Source of the DNA: Lysobacteraceae bacterium
Lineage (GTDB): Bacteria; Pseudomonadota; Gammaproteobacteria; Nevskiales; Nevskiaceae
DNA: 64,000 nt
Direction: 5' to 3'
Assembly (NCBI GenBank): GCA_013823855.1
Contig: PNMW01000079.1
Span: 1 to 64,000 of the forward strand
The notes under the pieces are model-generated. The model ran no database searches. It was not told the origin of the DNA and worked only from the letters and a program-made list of their open reading frames with translations. Position numbers and translations under genes: made by a program. Numbering within the stretch: position 1 is the first letter of the stretch; the number at the start of each line of letters is the position of its first letter. This document shows positions 35,701 through 47,829 of this stretch, one piece after another.

Positions 35701-36436
35701 CGGCCATCCGGTGACCGCATTCAAGTCGATCATCGACCAGGTCTGCAGCGGCTCCATCAAGGCGCTGATCGACGAGAACGCCGTGCCTCCGGAATTCGGT
35801 GGCAGCGCCGGCGGCGGTGGCGACGACGAGGACGGCGCCCCCGCGCCACCGCGGCGCCGGGGCGGGCGCAAGCAGGTGATGCTGGCCGGCTGGCTGACCG
35901 ACATCCGCACCATCATGGGCGACCGGCCGGGCAAGATCCTGATCCTCGACGACCGCACCGCCCAGCTGGTCTGCTGGCTCGATTTCCAGGACTGGCAACG
36001 CTTCCAGACCCTGCTCAAGCCGGACACGCTGATCTTCGCGACCGGCTCGATCAGCGCCTCGCAGCGCGAAGGCCGCGAACTGGAATACCGCCTGCAGGCG
36101 CGCAGCTTCTACGATCTCGACGCGCTGATGCGCGAGCGTACCGAGCGGGTTACGCTGACGTGGAAGAAGCCGTCGGTGACGGTCCCGGCGCTGTCGCAGC
36201 GGCTGACGCCGTTCCGCAGCCCGAATGGCGCGACTGTTGCGGTGGAATACTGGAACGGCGTGGCGCGCGCGATGCTTGACTGGGGACCCGCATGGCGGCT
36301 CAAGTACGACACGGCGGCCGAGGCCGAATTCAAGCGCCTGCTCGGTCCGGACAGCGTCAAGGTCGAATTTCGGCGCTGGGTCGCACCGGTTTCTTCCAAT
36401 CAGAGGTCTAGGGCAGAATACGACGATGGCGAATAA
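32768..36436 (+). CDS. dnaE: DNA polymerase III alpha subunit
   Basis: DnaE is the replicative polymerase subunit. The product (1222 residues from ATG 32768, or 1211 from ATG 32801, where [20 protein letters not shown] matches the family start) has an N-terminal PHP domain, the polymerase core with the first catalytic motif LPDFDVDFC near residues 413-421, [40 protein letters not shown], the fingers and beta-binding segments ([40 protein letters not shown]), and a C-terminal OB fold. It is about 60 residues longer than E. coli DnaE (1160), partly from a Gly/Asp/Pro/Arg linker around residues 1010-1035. GGGA precedes 32768. It overlaps accA by 11 bases. Confidence 0.97.
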   Translation: MPVPVHSTPVPMFVHLHLHTEFSLVDSLIRVEPPARKSAGANVQTLTGFAAGLGLPAVAVTDQDNLFAMVKFYKLAEAAGVKPIIGADVSLQEHGDAEGAESLTLLVQNATGYRNLTRLVSRAYSEGQSRGRPRIQRSWLAEASDGLIALSGRDGEIGKALLAGRLDHARAVAGWWATHFPDRLYLEITRCGRRNDEDHLVAAIGFAREVGLPVVATNDVRFLERGDYDAHEARVCINQGRVINDERRPRDYTPEQYLKSAEDMAALFADLPEAIENSLQIARRCTLSLKFGDNHLPDYPVPEGVTVTGHLRNEAEAGLKRRFETQGASQPVEDYQKRLDYELAIIERMGFGGYFLVVADFIRWGKGNGVPVGPGRGSGAGSLVAYAIGITDLDPLPYNLLFERFLNPERVSLPDFDVDFCIEGRDRVIAYVAEKYGRERVSQIITYGSMAARAVVRDVTRVMGHPYGMGDRIAKLIPGAPAFKADAEKAGRSSLEHALVEVPELKAAYDAEEDLREIIDLGMALEDLTRGVGIHAGGVVIAPKPLTEYSPMFCEAGGAGLRTQFDMKDCETIGLVKFDFLGLRTLTIIESAVQQINARYPSMNLDVLKLPLDDKEAYKLYAEGQTTAVFQMESQGMQRASVDLKPDCFEDIIALISLYRPGPMDLIPQYCRRKHGVEPVSYLHPDMEGVLKPTYGNFVYQEQVMQMAQVLAGYTLGGADLLRRAMGKKKPEEMAKERGKFESGAQARGIDQATAASVFDLMEKFAGYGFNKSHAAAYALVSYQTAWLKAHYPAQFMAAVMSAEMSHTDTVVVMLEECRRMKLTVLPPDVNSSEYRFTVNLKGEILYGLGAVKGAGEGAIEGIISERRANGRYADLFDFCRRIDTRKANRRVLEALIGAGAMDAFQLNRPSLMKTLPKALQLAEQTAASAGAGISDLFGLGGAGDAASTPSVAAEIEPDWEANERLAIEKKVLGLYLSGHPVTAFKSIIDQVCSGSIKALIDENAVPPEFGGSAGGGGDDEDGAPAPPRRRGGRKQVMLAGWLTDIRTIMGDRPGKILILDDRTAQLVCWLDFQDWQRFQTLLKPDTLIFATGSISASQREGRELEYRLQARSFYDLDALMRERTERVTLTWKKPSVTVPALSQRLTPFRSPNGATVAVEYWNGVARAMLDWGPAWRLKYDTAAEAEFKRLLGPDSVKVEFRRWVAPVSSNQRSRAEYDDGE

Positions 36437-37424
36437 CATGACGTACCTGGATTTCGAGCAGCCGATTGCCGACCTCCAGAAGAAGATCGAAGAGCTGCGT
36501 TTCATGACCGGCGGCTCCGAACTCAATCTGACCGACGAGATTTCCCGTCTCGAATCGAAGATCGGCGAGGCGACCAAGTCGATCTTCGCCAACCTCACGC
36601 CCTGGCAGATCGCCCAGCTGGCCCGTCATCCGCAGCGGCCGTACGCGCTCGATTACGTGCACGGCGTCTTCACCGAATGGGAAGAACTGCACGGCGACCG
36701 CCACTACGCCGATGATCCGGCGATGGTCTGCGGCGTTGCCCGGCTCGAAGGCCGCGCCGTGGTGGTGATCGGCGAGCAGAAGGGCCGCGATGCCAAGGAG
36801 CGCGTCTATCGCAACTTCGGCATGCCGCGTCCCGAGGGCTACCGCAAGGCCCTGCGGGTGATGAAGCTGGCCGAGAAGTTCAACCTGCCGATCGTCACCT
36901 TCATCGACACCCCAGGCGCCTATCCGGGTATCGGTGCCGAGGAACGCAACCAGTCGGAAGCGATCGCCCGCAACCTGTTCGAGCTGTCCAAGCTGCGCGC
37001 GCCGATCGTCGCCACGGTGACCGGCGAAGGCGGCTCGGGCGGTGCGCTGGCGATCGGGGTCGCCGACCACGTGATGATGCTGCAGTACGGCATCTATTCG
37101 GTGATCTCGCCGGAAGGCTGTGCCTCGATCCTGTTCAAGAAGGCCGAGCGCGCCAAGGAAGCCGCCGAGGCGATGCGCGTCACCTCGAAGGACCTGCTCG
37201 AATTCAAGCTGATCGACGAGATCGTGCCGGAGCCGCACGGGGGTGCCCATCGCGACCCGGCGCTGATGATGGCGACGCTCAAGGAGCGCATCGTCCATCA
37301 CGTCGAGCGCCTGTGCCGGGTGCCGATGACCAGGCTGCTGTCGGATCGCTACGGTCGCCTGATGACCTGCGGCACCTTCGAGGAGCCGGCCGAACTGCCG
37401 GCCTCAAGCTCCGCCGCTGCCTGA
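36426..37424 (+). CDS. accA: Acetyl-CoA carboxylase carboxyltransferase subunit alpha
   Basis: AccA, with AccD, transfers the carboxyl group from carboxybiotin to acetyl-CoA to make malonyl-CoA. From ATG 36426 the product is 332 residues: [40 protein letters not shown], the oxyanion-hole regions [20 protein letters not shown] and [20 protein letters not shown], and [18 protein letters not shown] 36438 is an alternative start four codons later. It overlaps the dnaE end, which fits the conserved dnaE-accA pairing, and is followed by a terminator. Confidence 0.97.
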   Translation: MANNMTYLDFEQPIADLQKKIEELRFMTGGSELNLTDEISRLESKIGEATKSIFANLTPWQIAQLARHPQRPYALDYVHGVFTEWEELHGDRHYADDPAMVCGVARLEGRAVVVIGEQKGRDAKERVYRNFGMPRPEGYRKALRVMKLAEKFNLPIVTFIDTPGAYPGIGAEERNQSEAIARNLFELSKLRAPIVATVTGEGGSGGALAIGVADHVMMLQYGIYSVISPEGCASILFKKAERAKEAAEAMRVTSKDLLEFKLIDEIVPEPHGGAHRDPALMMATLKERIVHHVERLCRVPMTRLLSDRYGRLMTCGTFEEPAELPASSSAAA

Positions 37425-37443
37425 TTGCGGCGATGGTCTCAGC

Positions 37444-37472
37444 AAAGCCCGCTCCGGCGGGCTTTCTCGTTT
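37444..37472 (+). terminator. Intrinsic terminator after accA
   Basis: Nine-bp stem AAAGCCCGC / GCGGGCTTT with a TCCG loop, followed by CTCGTTT, 19 bases after the accA stop. It separates accA from tilS, whose start is only 30 bases further. Confidence 0.8.
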
Positions 37473-37502
37473 CCGCCGTCTGCTGTTGCCTACACTGCCG
37501 CC

Positions 37503-38849
37503 ATGTCGTCCCGACCGCCTGTCGCGCTGATGCCCCCGCTGCCCGCGTTGCCGGACGGCGCGCGGGTGCTGGTCGGCTACAGCGGCGGGCTTGATTCGAC
37601 CGTGCTGCTGCACGCGCTGGCGGCGGCCGGAGCACCGGGACTGACCGCCGTCCATGTCCATCACGGCCTGCAGGCGGCGGCTGACGACTGGGCTCGCCAT
37701 GCGGCCACCGTCTGCGCTGCATTGGCGGTGCCGCTGATTGCGTGCCGCGCCCGCATCGCCGCGGACGCCGCCGCCGGCCCGGAGGGCGCGGCCCGCGAGG
37801 CGCGCTATGCGCTGCTGCGCGCGCAGATGCGGCCGGGCGACCTGCTGGTCACGGCGCATCATCGTGATGATCAGGTTGAAACCGTGCTGCTGCGGTTGAT
37901 TCGCGGTGTCGGCGTGCACGGGCTGGCGGCGATGCGGCCATTGACCACGTTCGCGCCCGGGCAGCTGTGGCGGCCGCTGCTCGATCAGCCGCGGGCGGCC
38001 TTGCGCGACTACGCCGAGCGCCATGCGCTGACCTGGGTCGACGATCCGCACAACGACGATCCGCGCTACGCCCGCAGCTGGCTGCGCCAGCAGTTCCTGC
38101 CCGGCCTGCGCGCGCGCTTTCCGCAGACCGACGACAGCCTGGCGCGGACCGCGCGGCTGGCCGGCGAAGCGACCGACCTGCTTGACGAACTGGCGGCCGC
38201 GGACCATGCCGCTACGGCCTGCGGCATGGCGTTGTCGGTCAGCGCGCTGCTGGCGTTGTCGCCGGCCCGGCGTCACAACCTGATCCGCTGGTGGCTGGCG
38301 CGGCAGCAATTCCGGGCGCCGTTCGCGGTGACCCTCGACCGTATCGATCGCGAATTGCTGGCGGCGGGTAGCGACGCCGAGCCACTGATCCACTGGCCGG
38401 GTTGCGAACTGCGCCGCCATCGCGACCGGCTGCTGGCGATGGCGCCGCTGGCCGCCGAGCCTCCACCGGGCGACTGGGGCCTGTGGCAGTCCCGCGCGGC
38501 GCCGGCGCTGCCGACGGGCTGCGGGGCGCTGTTCAGCGATCACGCTCCGCCCCAGCCGCTGCGCATTCGCAGCCTGATGCCGGGGGAGGCGATCCGGCTG
38601 GCCGGCCACCCGCATCGCAAGCGCTGCCGCAATCTGTTCCAGGAGTGCGGCATCCCGCGCTGGGCCCGGTCACGGCTGCCGGTGCTGGAAGCCGACGCTG
38701 AGGCGTTCTGCATCGCCGGCGTCGGCGCGACCGACGGCTGGCAGCAATGGCTGGCCGCGGCCGGCTGGCGGGGCCACTGGCGACCTGGGCTTGCCGGCCT
38801 GCCGGATTCCATCGCGCTGACCGCCGCTCCGCTCGGTCGCGATTGCCCG

Positions 38850-38852
<3 letters not shown>
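37503..38852 (+). CDS. tilS: tRNA(Ile)-lysidine synthase
   Basis: TilS converts C34 of the CAU-anticodon tRNA-Ile to lysidine so that it reads AUA. ATG 37503 gives 449 residues. The PP-loop ATPase motif SGGLDS is at residues 27-32 (VLVGYSGGLDSTVLLHALAA), followed by VHVHHGLQAAADDWARHAAT, AREARYALL, TAHHRDDQVETVLLRLIRGV and RPLLDQPRAALRDYA. The C-terminal domain has RKRCRNLFQECGIPRWARSR-like HPHRKRCRNLFQECGIPRWA, typical of the tRNA-binding TilS C-terminal fold. It lies between accA and pyrG, a common gammaproteobacterial position. Confidence 0.96.
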
Positions 38853-42834
<3,982 letters not shown>

Positions 42835-42848
42835 GTCAGGGCCATGCC

Positions 42849-43151
42849 ATGAATCGTCGCGTCGCTGTCGCCATCCTGAGCGTCATGCTCGCCGGCCTGC
42901 AGTACCGGTTCTGGATCGGCGACGGTGGCGTGTACGAGACCGGTCGGCAGCAGGTGGCGGTGGAAGCCCGCATCGCCGACAACGCCAAGCTGCAGCTGCG
43001 CAACGCGGCGCTGCAGGCCGAAGTCGACGACCTGCGCGCCGGTGGCGCGGCGATCGAAACCCATGCCCGCAAGTCGCTGGGCATGGTCAAGCGCGAAGAA
43101 ACCTTCTTTCTCGTCGTCAACGCGACGGCTGGCGATGTCGCCACCCCCTGA
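42849..43151 (+). CDS. ftsB: Cell division protein FtsB
   Basis: FtsB is a bitopic divisome protein that joins FtsL and FtsQ to trigger septal cell-wall synthesis. The 100-residue product has a short cytoplasmic start, one membrane segment (about residues 5-20), and a coiled coil (about 35-70: NAKLQLRNAALQAEVDDLRA), then IETHARKSLGMVKREETFFL, the typical FtsB end. ATG 42849 is chosen over 42844, which is out of frame. It lies between eno and ispD as in E. coli. Confidence 0.94.
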   Translation: MNRRVAVAILSVMLAGLQYRFWIGDGGVYETGRQQVAVEARIADNAKLQLRNAALQAEVDDLRAGGAAIETHARKSLGMVKREETFFLVVNATAGDVATP

Positions 43152-43172
43152 TCGGCAGTCGCCGATCCTGCG

Positions 43173-43910
43173 ATGAACTCGGGTTCGCGCCGCAACGGCG
43201 GTCCGGCGCCGCGCTACTGGGCCGTGCTGGCCTCGGCCGGCGGCGGCGCCCGGATGGGGCTCGGCAGGCCCAAGCAATATCTCAACCTGCAAGGCCGGGC
43301 TCTGCTCGAATGGAGCCTGGCACCGTTCCTCGATGCCGGCTGGATCGACGGCGTGGCGCTGGTGCTGGCCCGCGGCGACAGCGAGTTCGCACGGCTGCCG
43401 ATTGCCCGTCATCCCAAGATCGTCACCGTGACCGGCGGCGCGGCGAGAGTCGATTCGGTGCTCGCCGGGCTGTCGGCGATCTCGGCGATCAGTCGGCGCC
43501 TGCAGGCACCGGTCTACACGCTGATCCACGATGCGGCGCGCCCCTGTCTGACCGTCGACGACATCGAGCGCCTGCGCGACGAGGCCAGCGATGACAATGG
43601 CGGCCTGCTGGCCTTGCCAGTCACCGATACGCTGAAGCGGGCGACGCGCGAACGCAGCGTGGCGACCATCGACCGCACCGAACTCTGGCGCGGCCAGACG
43701 CCGCAACTGTTCCGGCTCGACCTGCTGCGCAACGCGCTGGAACGCAGCCGCAGCCGCACGCCGCCGTTCGACGACGAAGCGGCGGCGATGGAAGCGGCCG
43801 GCTACAAGCCGCTGCTGCTGCGAGGTCGCGAATCGAACCTCAAGGTCACCTATCCCGAAGACCTGCCGCTGGCCGAGTTCTGGCTGTCGCGGCAGGAATA
43901 CGCGCGCTGA
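43173..43910 (+). CDS. ispD: 2-C-methyl-D-erythritol 4-phosphate cytidylyltransferase
   Basis: IspD makes CDP-methylerythritol in the MEP route to isoprenoids. The 245-residue product has WAVLASAGGGARMGLGRPKQ with the CTP-binding Gly-rich loop and Lys, GGAARVDSVLAGL, IHDAARPCLTVDDIERL, LALPVTDTLKRA, RTELWRGQTPQLFRLDLLRN, DDEAAAMEAAGYKPLLLRGR and NLKVTYPEDL. It follows ftsB by 21 bases. In many relatives ispF is next; here the next gene is unrelated and on the other strand, its stop only 4 bases away. Confidence 0.96.
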   Translation: MNSGSRRNGGPAPRYWAVLASAGGGARMGLGRPKQYLNLQGRALLEWSLAPFLDAGWIDGVALVLARGDSEFARLPIARHPKIVTVTGGAARVDSVLAGLSAISAISRRLQAPVYTLIHDAARPCLTVDDIERLRDEASDDNGGLLALPVTDTLKRATRERSVATIDRTELWRGQTPQLFRLDLLRNALERSRSRTPPFDDEAAAMEAAGYKPLLLRGRESNLKVTYPEDLPLAEFWLSRQEYAR

Positions 43911-43914
43911 GACC

Positions 43915-44319
43915 TCACGGCGCCTCCAGCCAGATCCGCCAGGTTTCGCTGCCGTTGACCTGCAGCGAATACGTGCCCGGCTTCTCGATCAGGTAGACGT
44001 CCTCGCCGCCACCGTGCAGCACGATGTTCTGCGCGACCTTGCCATCGCCGTCGCGCAGGTACATCACGAAGATCGCGCCGTCGCTCTGGTAGCGCAGGCG
44101 CTGTGGCCCGGCGATCGCGAAGGCCTCGGTGGTCGCGCCGTGGCGGCCGGCAAAGCGCGGCGGCGAGTGACGGATCGCCAGACCATCGAAGCAGGCGAGG
44201 CGCCGGTCGCGATCGGCGATCGCCCGGCAGCCCTGCAGTTCGTCGGGAATGTCGATGCTGCTGGCCGACGCTGTGATCGTGGCCGCCAGCAGCACCAGCG
44301 CGATGAGGCGACGGCTCAC
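43915..44319 (-). CDS. Small exported protein of unknown function
   Basis: A 134-residue predicted periplasmic protein that I do not recognise as a named family. It starts at GTG 44319, overlapping the stop of the upstream pentapeptide gene (GTGA), and has a signal peptide (SRRLIALVLLAATITASASS). The mature part opens with CRAIADRDRRLACFDGLA, a Cys-x-x-Ile-x-Asp-x-x-x-Arg-Leu-x-Cys-Phe/Tyr-Asp pattern seen in several exported proteins with a likely disulfide. The rest looks beta-rich (RLRYQSDGAIFVMYLRDGDG; GTYSLQVNGSETWRIWLEAP) and could be a small sandwich domain. It is co-transcribed with the pentapeptide protein, so the two may act together. Confidence 0.75.
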   Translation of the reverse strand: MSRRLIALVLLAATITASASSIDIPDELQGCRAIADRDRRLACFDGLAIRHSPPRFAGRHGATTEAFAIAGPQRLRYQSDGAIFVMYLRDGDGKVAQNIVLHGGGEDVYLIEKPGTYSLQVNGSETWRIWLEAP

Positions 44320-44957
44320 TTCGCGCTTTTCGCCTGGCCTTCCTCCCAGGCCTTGGTGCCGGTCTGCCAGTGCTGCGGGCAGCCGGTGCAGTCTTCCATC
44401 AGCGCGTCCTGGAAGATCGCGAAGCGGATCAGGGCGCCGTCCATCACCGCGTTCGACAGGTTGGCCTCGTAGAACTTGGTTTCCTGCAGATCGGTGTTGA
44501 TGAACTTCGCGCCGTCGAAGTTGGCGCCCTTGGCCATCGCCTTTTCCAGCGTCGCGGCGGTCAGGTCGGCGCCGGTCAGATCGGATTTCGCCATCCGCAC
44601 GAAGCGCAGGTCGGCGCCGCGCAGACTGGCCTTGGCGAGCCTGGCGCCGCCCATGAAGGCGATCTCCAGACGGGTGCCGTCGAGGTTCGCGCCGTTGAGC
44701 CGCGCGCCATTGAGATTGGCGTGGCGCAGGTCGGCGCGGGCCAGGTTGGCGCCGTCGAGCAGCGCGCCTTCGAGATTGGCGTGACGCAGGTCGGCATGGC
44801 GCAGGTCGACCCCCGGACATTCGCTTTTCGGGGCGATCAGGCAGCCGTTGACGATCCACGGGTCGGGACGTTCGATCGAATTGACGATGACCTCGACGGC
44901 GTGGACCGGTAGCGCGAGCGCGATGCCGAGCAGCAGTGCGGCAGCAGGTGGATGCAT
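44316..44957 (-). CDS. Exported pentapeptide-repeat protein
   Basis: A 213-residue secreted or periplasmic protein with a signal peptide (AAALLLGIALALPVHAVEV) and a right-handed quadrilateral beta-helix built of A(D/N)LXX pentapeptides from about residue 50 to 170: DLRHADLRHANLEGALLDGA, NLARADLRHANLNGARLNGA, then GADLTAATLEKAMAKGANFD and further turns. Two Cys near the start of the domain (NGCLIAPKSECPG) and two near its end (DCTGCPQ) could cap it by disulfides. Export distinguishes it from the better-known cytosolic DNA-mimic pentapeptide proteins, so gyrase protection is unlikely. It is first in a two-gene minus-strand unit. Confidence 0.85.
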   Translation of the reverse strand: MHPPAAALLLGIALALPVHAVEVIVNSIERPDPWIVNGCLIAPKSECPGVDLRHADLRHANLEGALLDGANLARADLRHANLNGARLNGANLDGTRLEIAFMGGARLAKASLRGADLRFVRMAKSDLTGADLTAATLEKAMAKGANFDGAKFINTDLQETKFYEANLSNAVMDGALIRFAIFQDALMEDCTGCPQHWQTGTKAWEEGQAKSAK

Positions 44958-45021
44958 GTCTTCATTCCGGAACGCGAAAAAAAGTCAGCCGGCCATCCGC
45001 TGCGCGGAAAGCCGGCCGAAT

Positions 45022-45058
45022 CTAGTAAGGTCGTGACCTTGCCTAGAGGAGTCGTGAC
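45022..45058. promoter_or_regulatory. Dyad and direct repeat upstream of the pentapeptide operon
   Basis: AAGGTC-GT-GACCTT (45027-45040) is a perfect inverted repeat flanked by CTAG on both sides (45022 and 45043). The octamer GTCGTGAC occurs at 45030-45037 and again at 45051-45058, exactly 21 bases apart, about two helical turns. It lies 65-100 bases upstream of the pentapeptide gene start and could be an operator; a candidate -10 on the minus strand overlaps CTAG. Confidence 0.5.
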
Positions 45059-45087
45059 GGTGCCGGATCCGATGGATCGCGGCACCG
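45058..45087 (-). terminator. Strong hairpin downstream of the PQQ dehydrogenase gene
   Basis: Thirteen base pairs with one bulge (CGGTGCCG-GATCC, loop GAT, GGATC-g-CGGCACCG), starting 16 bases past the stop of the dehydrogenase gene on the minus strand. No U-run follows, so it may be an mRNA 3' stabiliser or Rho-dependent end. Confidence 0.5.
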
Positions 45088-45103
45088 CCGGCGGATGTGC
45101 AGT

Positions 45104-46996
45104 TCAGTCGGCGCTGGCGACCGCCTTGCCGGCATTGCCTTCGGCGACCGGCTGCGGGATCTCGAAGACCCAGAACGAGCCGCCCTGCGAGACCGGCTTG
45201 GTCAGATCGGCCATGTCGCCGCCCCAGAGCGGCACCGCACCGCCGTAGCCGGAGGCGACGCCGACGTACTGGCGACCGCCGTCTTCCCAGGTGATCGGCG
45301 AGGACACCACGCCTGAGCCGGTCTGGAACTTCCACAGTTCCTTGCCGTTCTTGGCGTCGAAGGCCTTGAAGTAGCCGTCGCTGGTGCCGGTGAACACCAG
45401 ATTGCCCTTGGTGGCCAGGGTGCCCGACCACAGCGGCAGCGGCTCCTTGGCTTCCCAGACGATCTTGCCGCTCTTCGGGTCCATGGCGCGCAGCACGCCG
45501 ACGTGATCGTCGAACTGGCGCTTGATGCGGAAGCCCTGGCCGAGATAGGCCGCGCCCTTCTTGTAGGTGACGTTCTCGGTCCAGTAATCCTCGCTCCAGT
45601 CATTGGAGCCGATGTAGAACAGGCCGGTTTCCGGGCTGTAGGACATCGGATTCCAGTTCTTGCCGCCGAGGAAGTTCGGGGTCACCTGGATGGTCTTGCC
45701 CTTCGATTCGCCTTCTGCCGGCTGCGGCGGACGCTGGCCCGGGTTCTCGATCGGACGGCCGGTCTTCAGGTCGAAACCCTTGGCCCAGCTGATGTTCGGC
45801 ACGAACGGGTAGGCGCCGATCAGCGACGTCGGCTTGTTGATCTTGCCGTCGCGTGCGGTCAGCTTGTCGGTATCGGTGACGAAGAAGAAGCCGTTGCGGT
45901 CGGCGTGGGCGCCGGCGCGGATCTTTTTGCCGTCCTTTTCCAGGTCGAACAGGATGATTTCGTTGTTGCCGGAGAAATCCCAGGCGTCGTTCGGCGTGTG
46001 CTGGAAGAAGCCGACCGGCTCGCCGGTCGACGGGTCGATATAGACCTGGCCCGAGGTGTACAGCGAATCGCCCGGGGTGCGCTTCCAGGTGTTCCACGGC
46101 GCCGGGTTGCCGGTGCCGATGACGATGGTGTTGGTCTTTTCGTCGAACGCGGCGGTCTGCCACGGTGCGCCGCCGCCGTGATGCCAGGCTTCGACCTTGG
46201 TCTTGCCGTCCTTCTCGTTCGGCCAGCTCGGCGCCTTGGCGTCGCCGGTGGTGGTCGAATCGGCGCCGTTCAGACGACCGCGATGGCCTTCGACCAGCGG
46301 CCGCATCCAGATTTCCTTGCCGGTGTCCGGATCGCGGGCGTAGAGGCGGCCGACGACGCCGAACTCGTCACCCGAGGAGCCGTGGATCAGCAGCACCTTG
46401 CCGCTCTTCTGATCCTTGATGATGGCCGGCGCGCCGGTCATCGTGTAGCCGGCCGTATGGTCCTCGAACTTCTCCGACCAGACGACCTTGCCGGTCTTGG
46501 CGTTGAGCGCGACGATGCCGGCGTCCAGCGTGCCGAAATAGACCTTGTCGCCGTAGATCGCGGCACCGCGGTTGACCACGTCGCAGCAGGGACGGATGTC
46601 GTCCGGCAGGCGGTGCGAGTACGACCACAGCTTCTTGCCGGTCTTGACGTCGAGCGCGAACAGGCGCGAGTACGAGCCGGTGACATAGATGACGCCGTCG
46701 TGCAGCAGCGCCTGGCTTTCCTGGCCGCGCTGCTTCTCGTCGCCGAACGAGAACGACCACTTCGGCACCAGCGAGGCGACGTTCGAGGCATTGATCTTTT
46801 CGGCAGGACTGAAGCGCTGGGCCTTCGGGCCGAAGCCGTAGGCGAGCACGTTCTCGGTGCTGGCCTGATCGTTCTGGATATCTTCCCAGCTCACCAGCTT
46901 GTCGGCCTGGGCGCTGCCACCCGCGGCCATCGCGATCAATCCGGCGGATGCGGCTGCAGCCAGCTGGTGCAGGCGGCGCGGCTTGTCATGGGTCAT
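45104..46996 (-). CDS. PQQ-dependent methanol/ethanol-type alcohol dehydrogenase
   Basis: A periplasmic quinoprotein alcohol dehydrogenase that oxidises alcohols to aldehydes and passes electrons to a c-type cytochrome. ATG 46996 follows GAGGAGGAA, giving 630 residues with a signal peptide cut near residue 31 (GGSAQA-DKL). The beta-propeller fold is seen from repeated W-motifs such as ALDVKTGKKLWSYS and AFDAKNGKELWKFQ. The adjacent Cys137-Cys138 (RPCCDVV) forms the vicinal disulfide over PQQ. Metal and catalytic positions include Glu211 (GDEFG), Asn297 (GTGNP) and Asp340 (AWDFSGNNE). Two residues after Asp340 is Ser342, not the extra Asp of lanthanide enzymes, so calcium use is predicted. There is no fused heme domain, and no cytochrome or PQQ synthesis gene nearby. 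It lies directly downstream of a two-component pair. Confidence 0.93.
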   Translation of the reverse strand: MTHDKPRRLHQLAAAASAGLIAMAAGGSAQADKLVSWEDIQNDQASTENVLAYGFGPKAQRFSPAEKINASNVASLVPKWSFSFGDEKQRGQESQALLHDGVIYVTGSYSRLFALDVKTGKKLWSYSHRLPDDIRPCCDVVNRGAAIYGDKVYFGTLDAGIVALNAKTGKVVWSEKFEDHTAGYTMTGAPAIIKDQKSGKVLLIHGSSGDEFGVVGRLYARDPDTGKEIWMRPLVEGHRGRLNGADSTTTGDAKAPSWPNEKDGKTKVEAWHHGGGAPWQTAAFDEKTNTIVIGTGNPAPWNTWKRTPGDSLYTSGQVYIDPSTGEPVGFFQHTPNDAWDFSGNNEIILFDLEKDGKKIRAGAHADRNGFFFVTDTDKLTARDGKINKPTSLIGAYPFVPNISWAKGFDLKTGRPIENPGQRPPQPAEGESKGKTIQVTPNFLGGKNWNPMSYSPETGLFYIGSNDWSEDYWTENVTYKKGAAYLGQGFRIKRQFDDHVGVLRAMDPKSGKIVWEAKEPLPLWSGTLATKGNLVFTGTSDGYFKAFDAKNGKELWKFQTGSGVVSSPITWEDGGRQYVGVASGYGGAVPLWGGDMADLTKPVSQGGSFWVFEIPQPVAEGNAGKAVASAD

Positions 46997-47086
46997 GAAG
47001 TTCCTCCTCGTGTTTGCTTGTCTTGGCTCTCGGTTGGCTGATGCCACCGGGCGAAAGCACTGTAGGAGGCGGAGCATGAGGGGCAC

Positions 47087-47104
47087 CTGAGAGGTCGCTG
47101 AGAG
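47087..47104 (-). promoter_or_regulatory. Direct repeat, candidate response-regulator site before the PQQ dehydrogenase
   Basis: On the minus strand CTCTCAG-CGAC-CTCTCAG, two identical heptamers 11 bases apart, just past the response-regulator stop and about 90 bases upstream of the dehydrogenase start. OmpR/PhoB proteins bind tandem sites at 10-11-base spacing. A weak -10 (TACAGT, 47058-47063) lies downstream, with the repeats next to its -35 region. Confidence 0.5.
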
Positions 47105-47109
47105 TCTTC

Positions 47110-47829
47110 TCAGGCGCCGCTGCCGGCGTCGGCGGTGCCGGCATCCGGCGCCAGGCCGATCCGGCAGCCGATGCCGCGCACCGTGGAGATTTCGGTCTCG
47201 CTGCCGTGCGCCTTGAGCTTGCGGCGCAGGTAGCCCAGATAGACATCGACGGTGTTGATGGCGAGATCGCCGTTATCGCCCCAGGCGCCCGCCAGCAGGC
47301 GTTCGCGGCTGACCACTTCGCCGGCGTTGCGCGCCAGGTACAGCAGCAGGTCGAACTCGCGCCGGGTCAGGTTGATGAGCTGGCCGGCGCAGCTGACTTC
47401 GCGGGCGCGGACGTCGATCGACAGGTCGGCGACCTGCAGGTGGCTGCGGTCCGGGCCGGCCGACCCGCGCCGAGCCAGCACCTTGACCCGGGCCAGCAGC
47501 TCGTCGAAGGCGAACGGCTTGGTCAGGTAGTCGTCGGCGCCGTTGCGGAAGCCTTCGAGCTTTTCGTCCAGCGAGTCGCGGGCGGTCAGCATCAGGATCG
47601 GCACCATCTGGCCGGCCTCGCGCAGGTAGCGCGCCAGCGAGCAGCCATCGCCGTCGGGCAGCATCAGATCGAGAATCAGCACCGAGTAGTCGGCACCGGT
47701 CAGCTGCCGCGGCACGCCGCTGATGCCACGCAGCCACTGCACGCTGAAGCCCTCGGCGGCCAGGCCGCGGGTGACGAAGCGGCCGATGCCGGGATCATCC
47801 TCGACCAGCAACACGCTGTTGTTGTTCAC
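47110..47829 (-). CDS. OmpR/PhoB-family response regulator
   Basis: A 239-residue transcription regulator. The receiver domain (residues 4-118) has the acidic pocket ED-D at 10-12, phospho-acceptor Asp54 (LILDLMLPDGDG), Thr/Ala switch residues LTARDS, and Lys104 (YLTKPF). The winged-helix DNA-binding domain (about 128-225) shows LTRREFDLLLYLARNAGEVV, RERLLAGAWG and the end NTVDVYLGYLRRKL then ISTVRGIGCRI. The kinase gene overlaps its start by four bases upstream, and the PQQ dehydrogenase lies 113 bases downstream. Control of that dehydrogenase is the natural inference. Confidence 0.93.
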   Translation of the reverse strand: MNNNSVLLVEDDPGIGRFVTRGLAAEGFSVQWLRGISGVPRQLTGADYSVLILDLMLPDGDGCSLARYLREAGQMVPILMLTARDSLDEKLEGFRNGADDYLTKPFAFDELLARVKVLARRGSAGPDRSHLQVADLSIDVRAREVSCAGQLINLTRREFDLLLYLARNAGEVVSRERLLAGAWGDNGDLAINTVDVYLGYLRRKLKAHGSETEISTVRGIGCRIGLAPDAGTADAGSGA

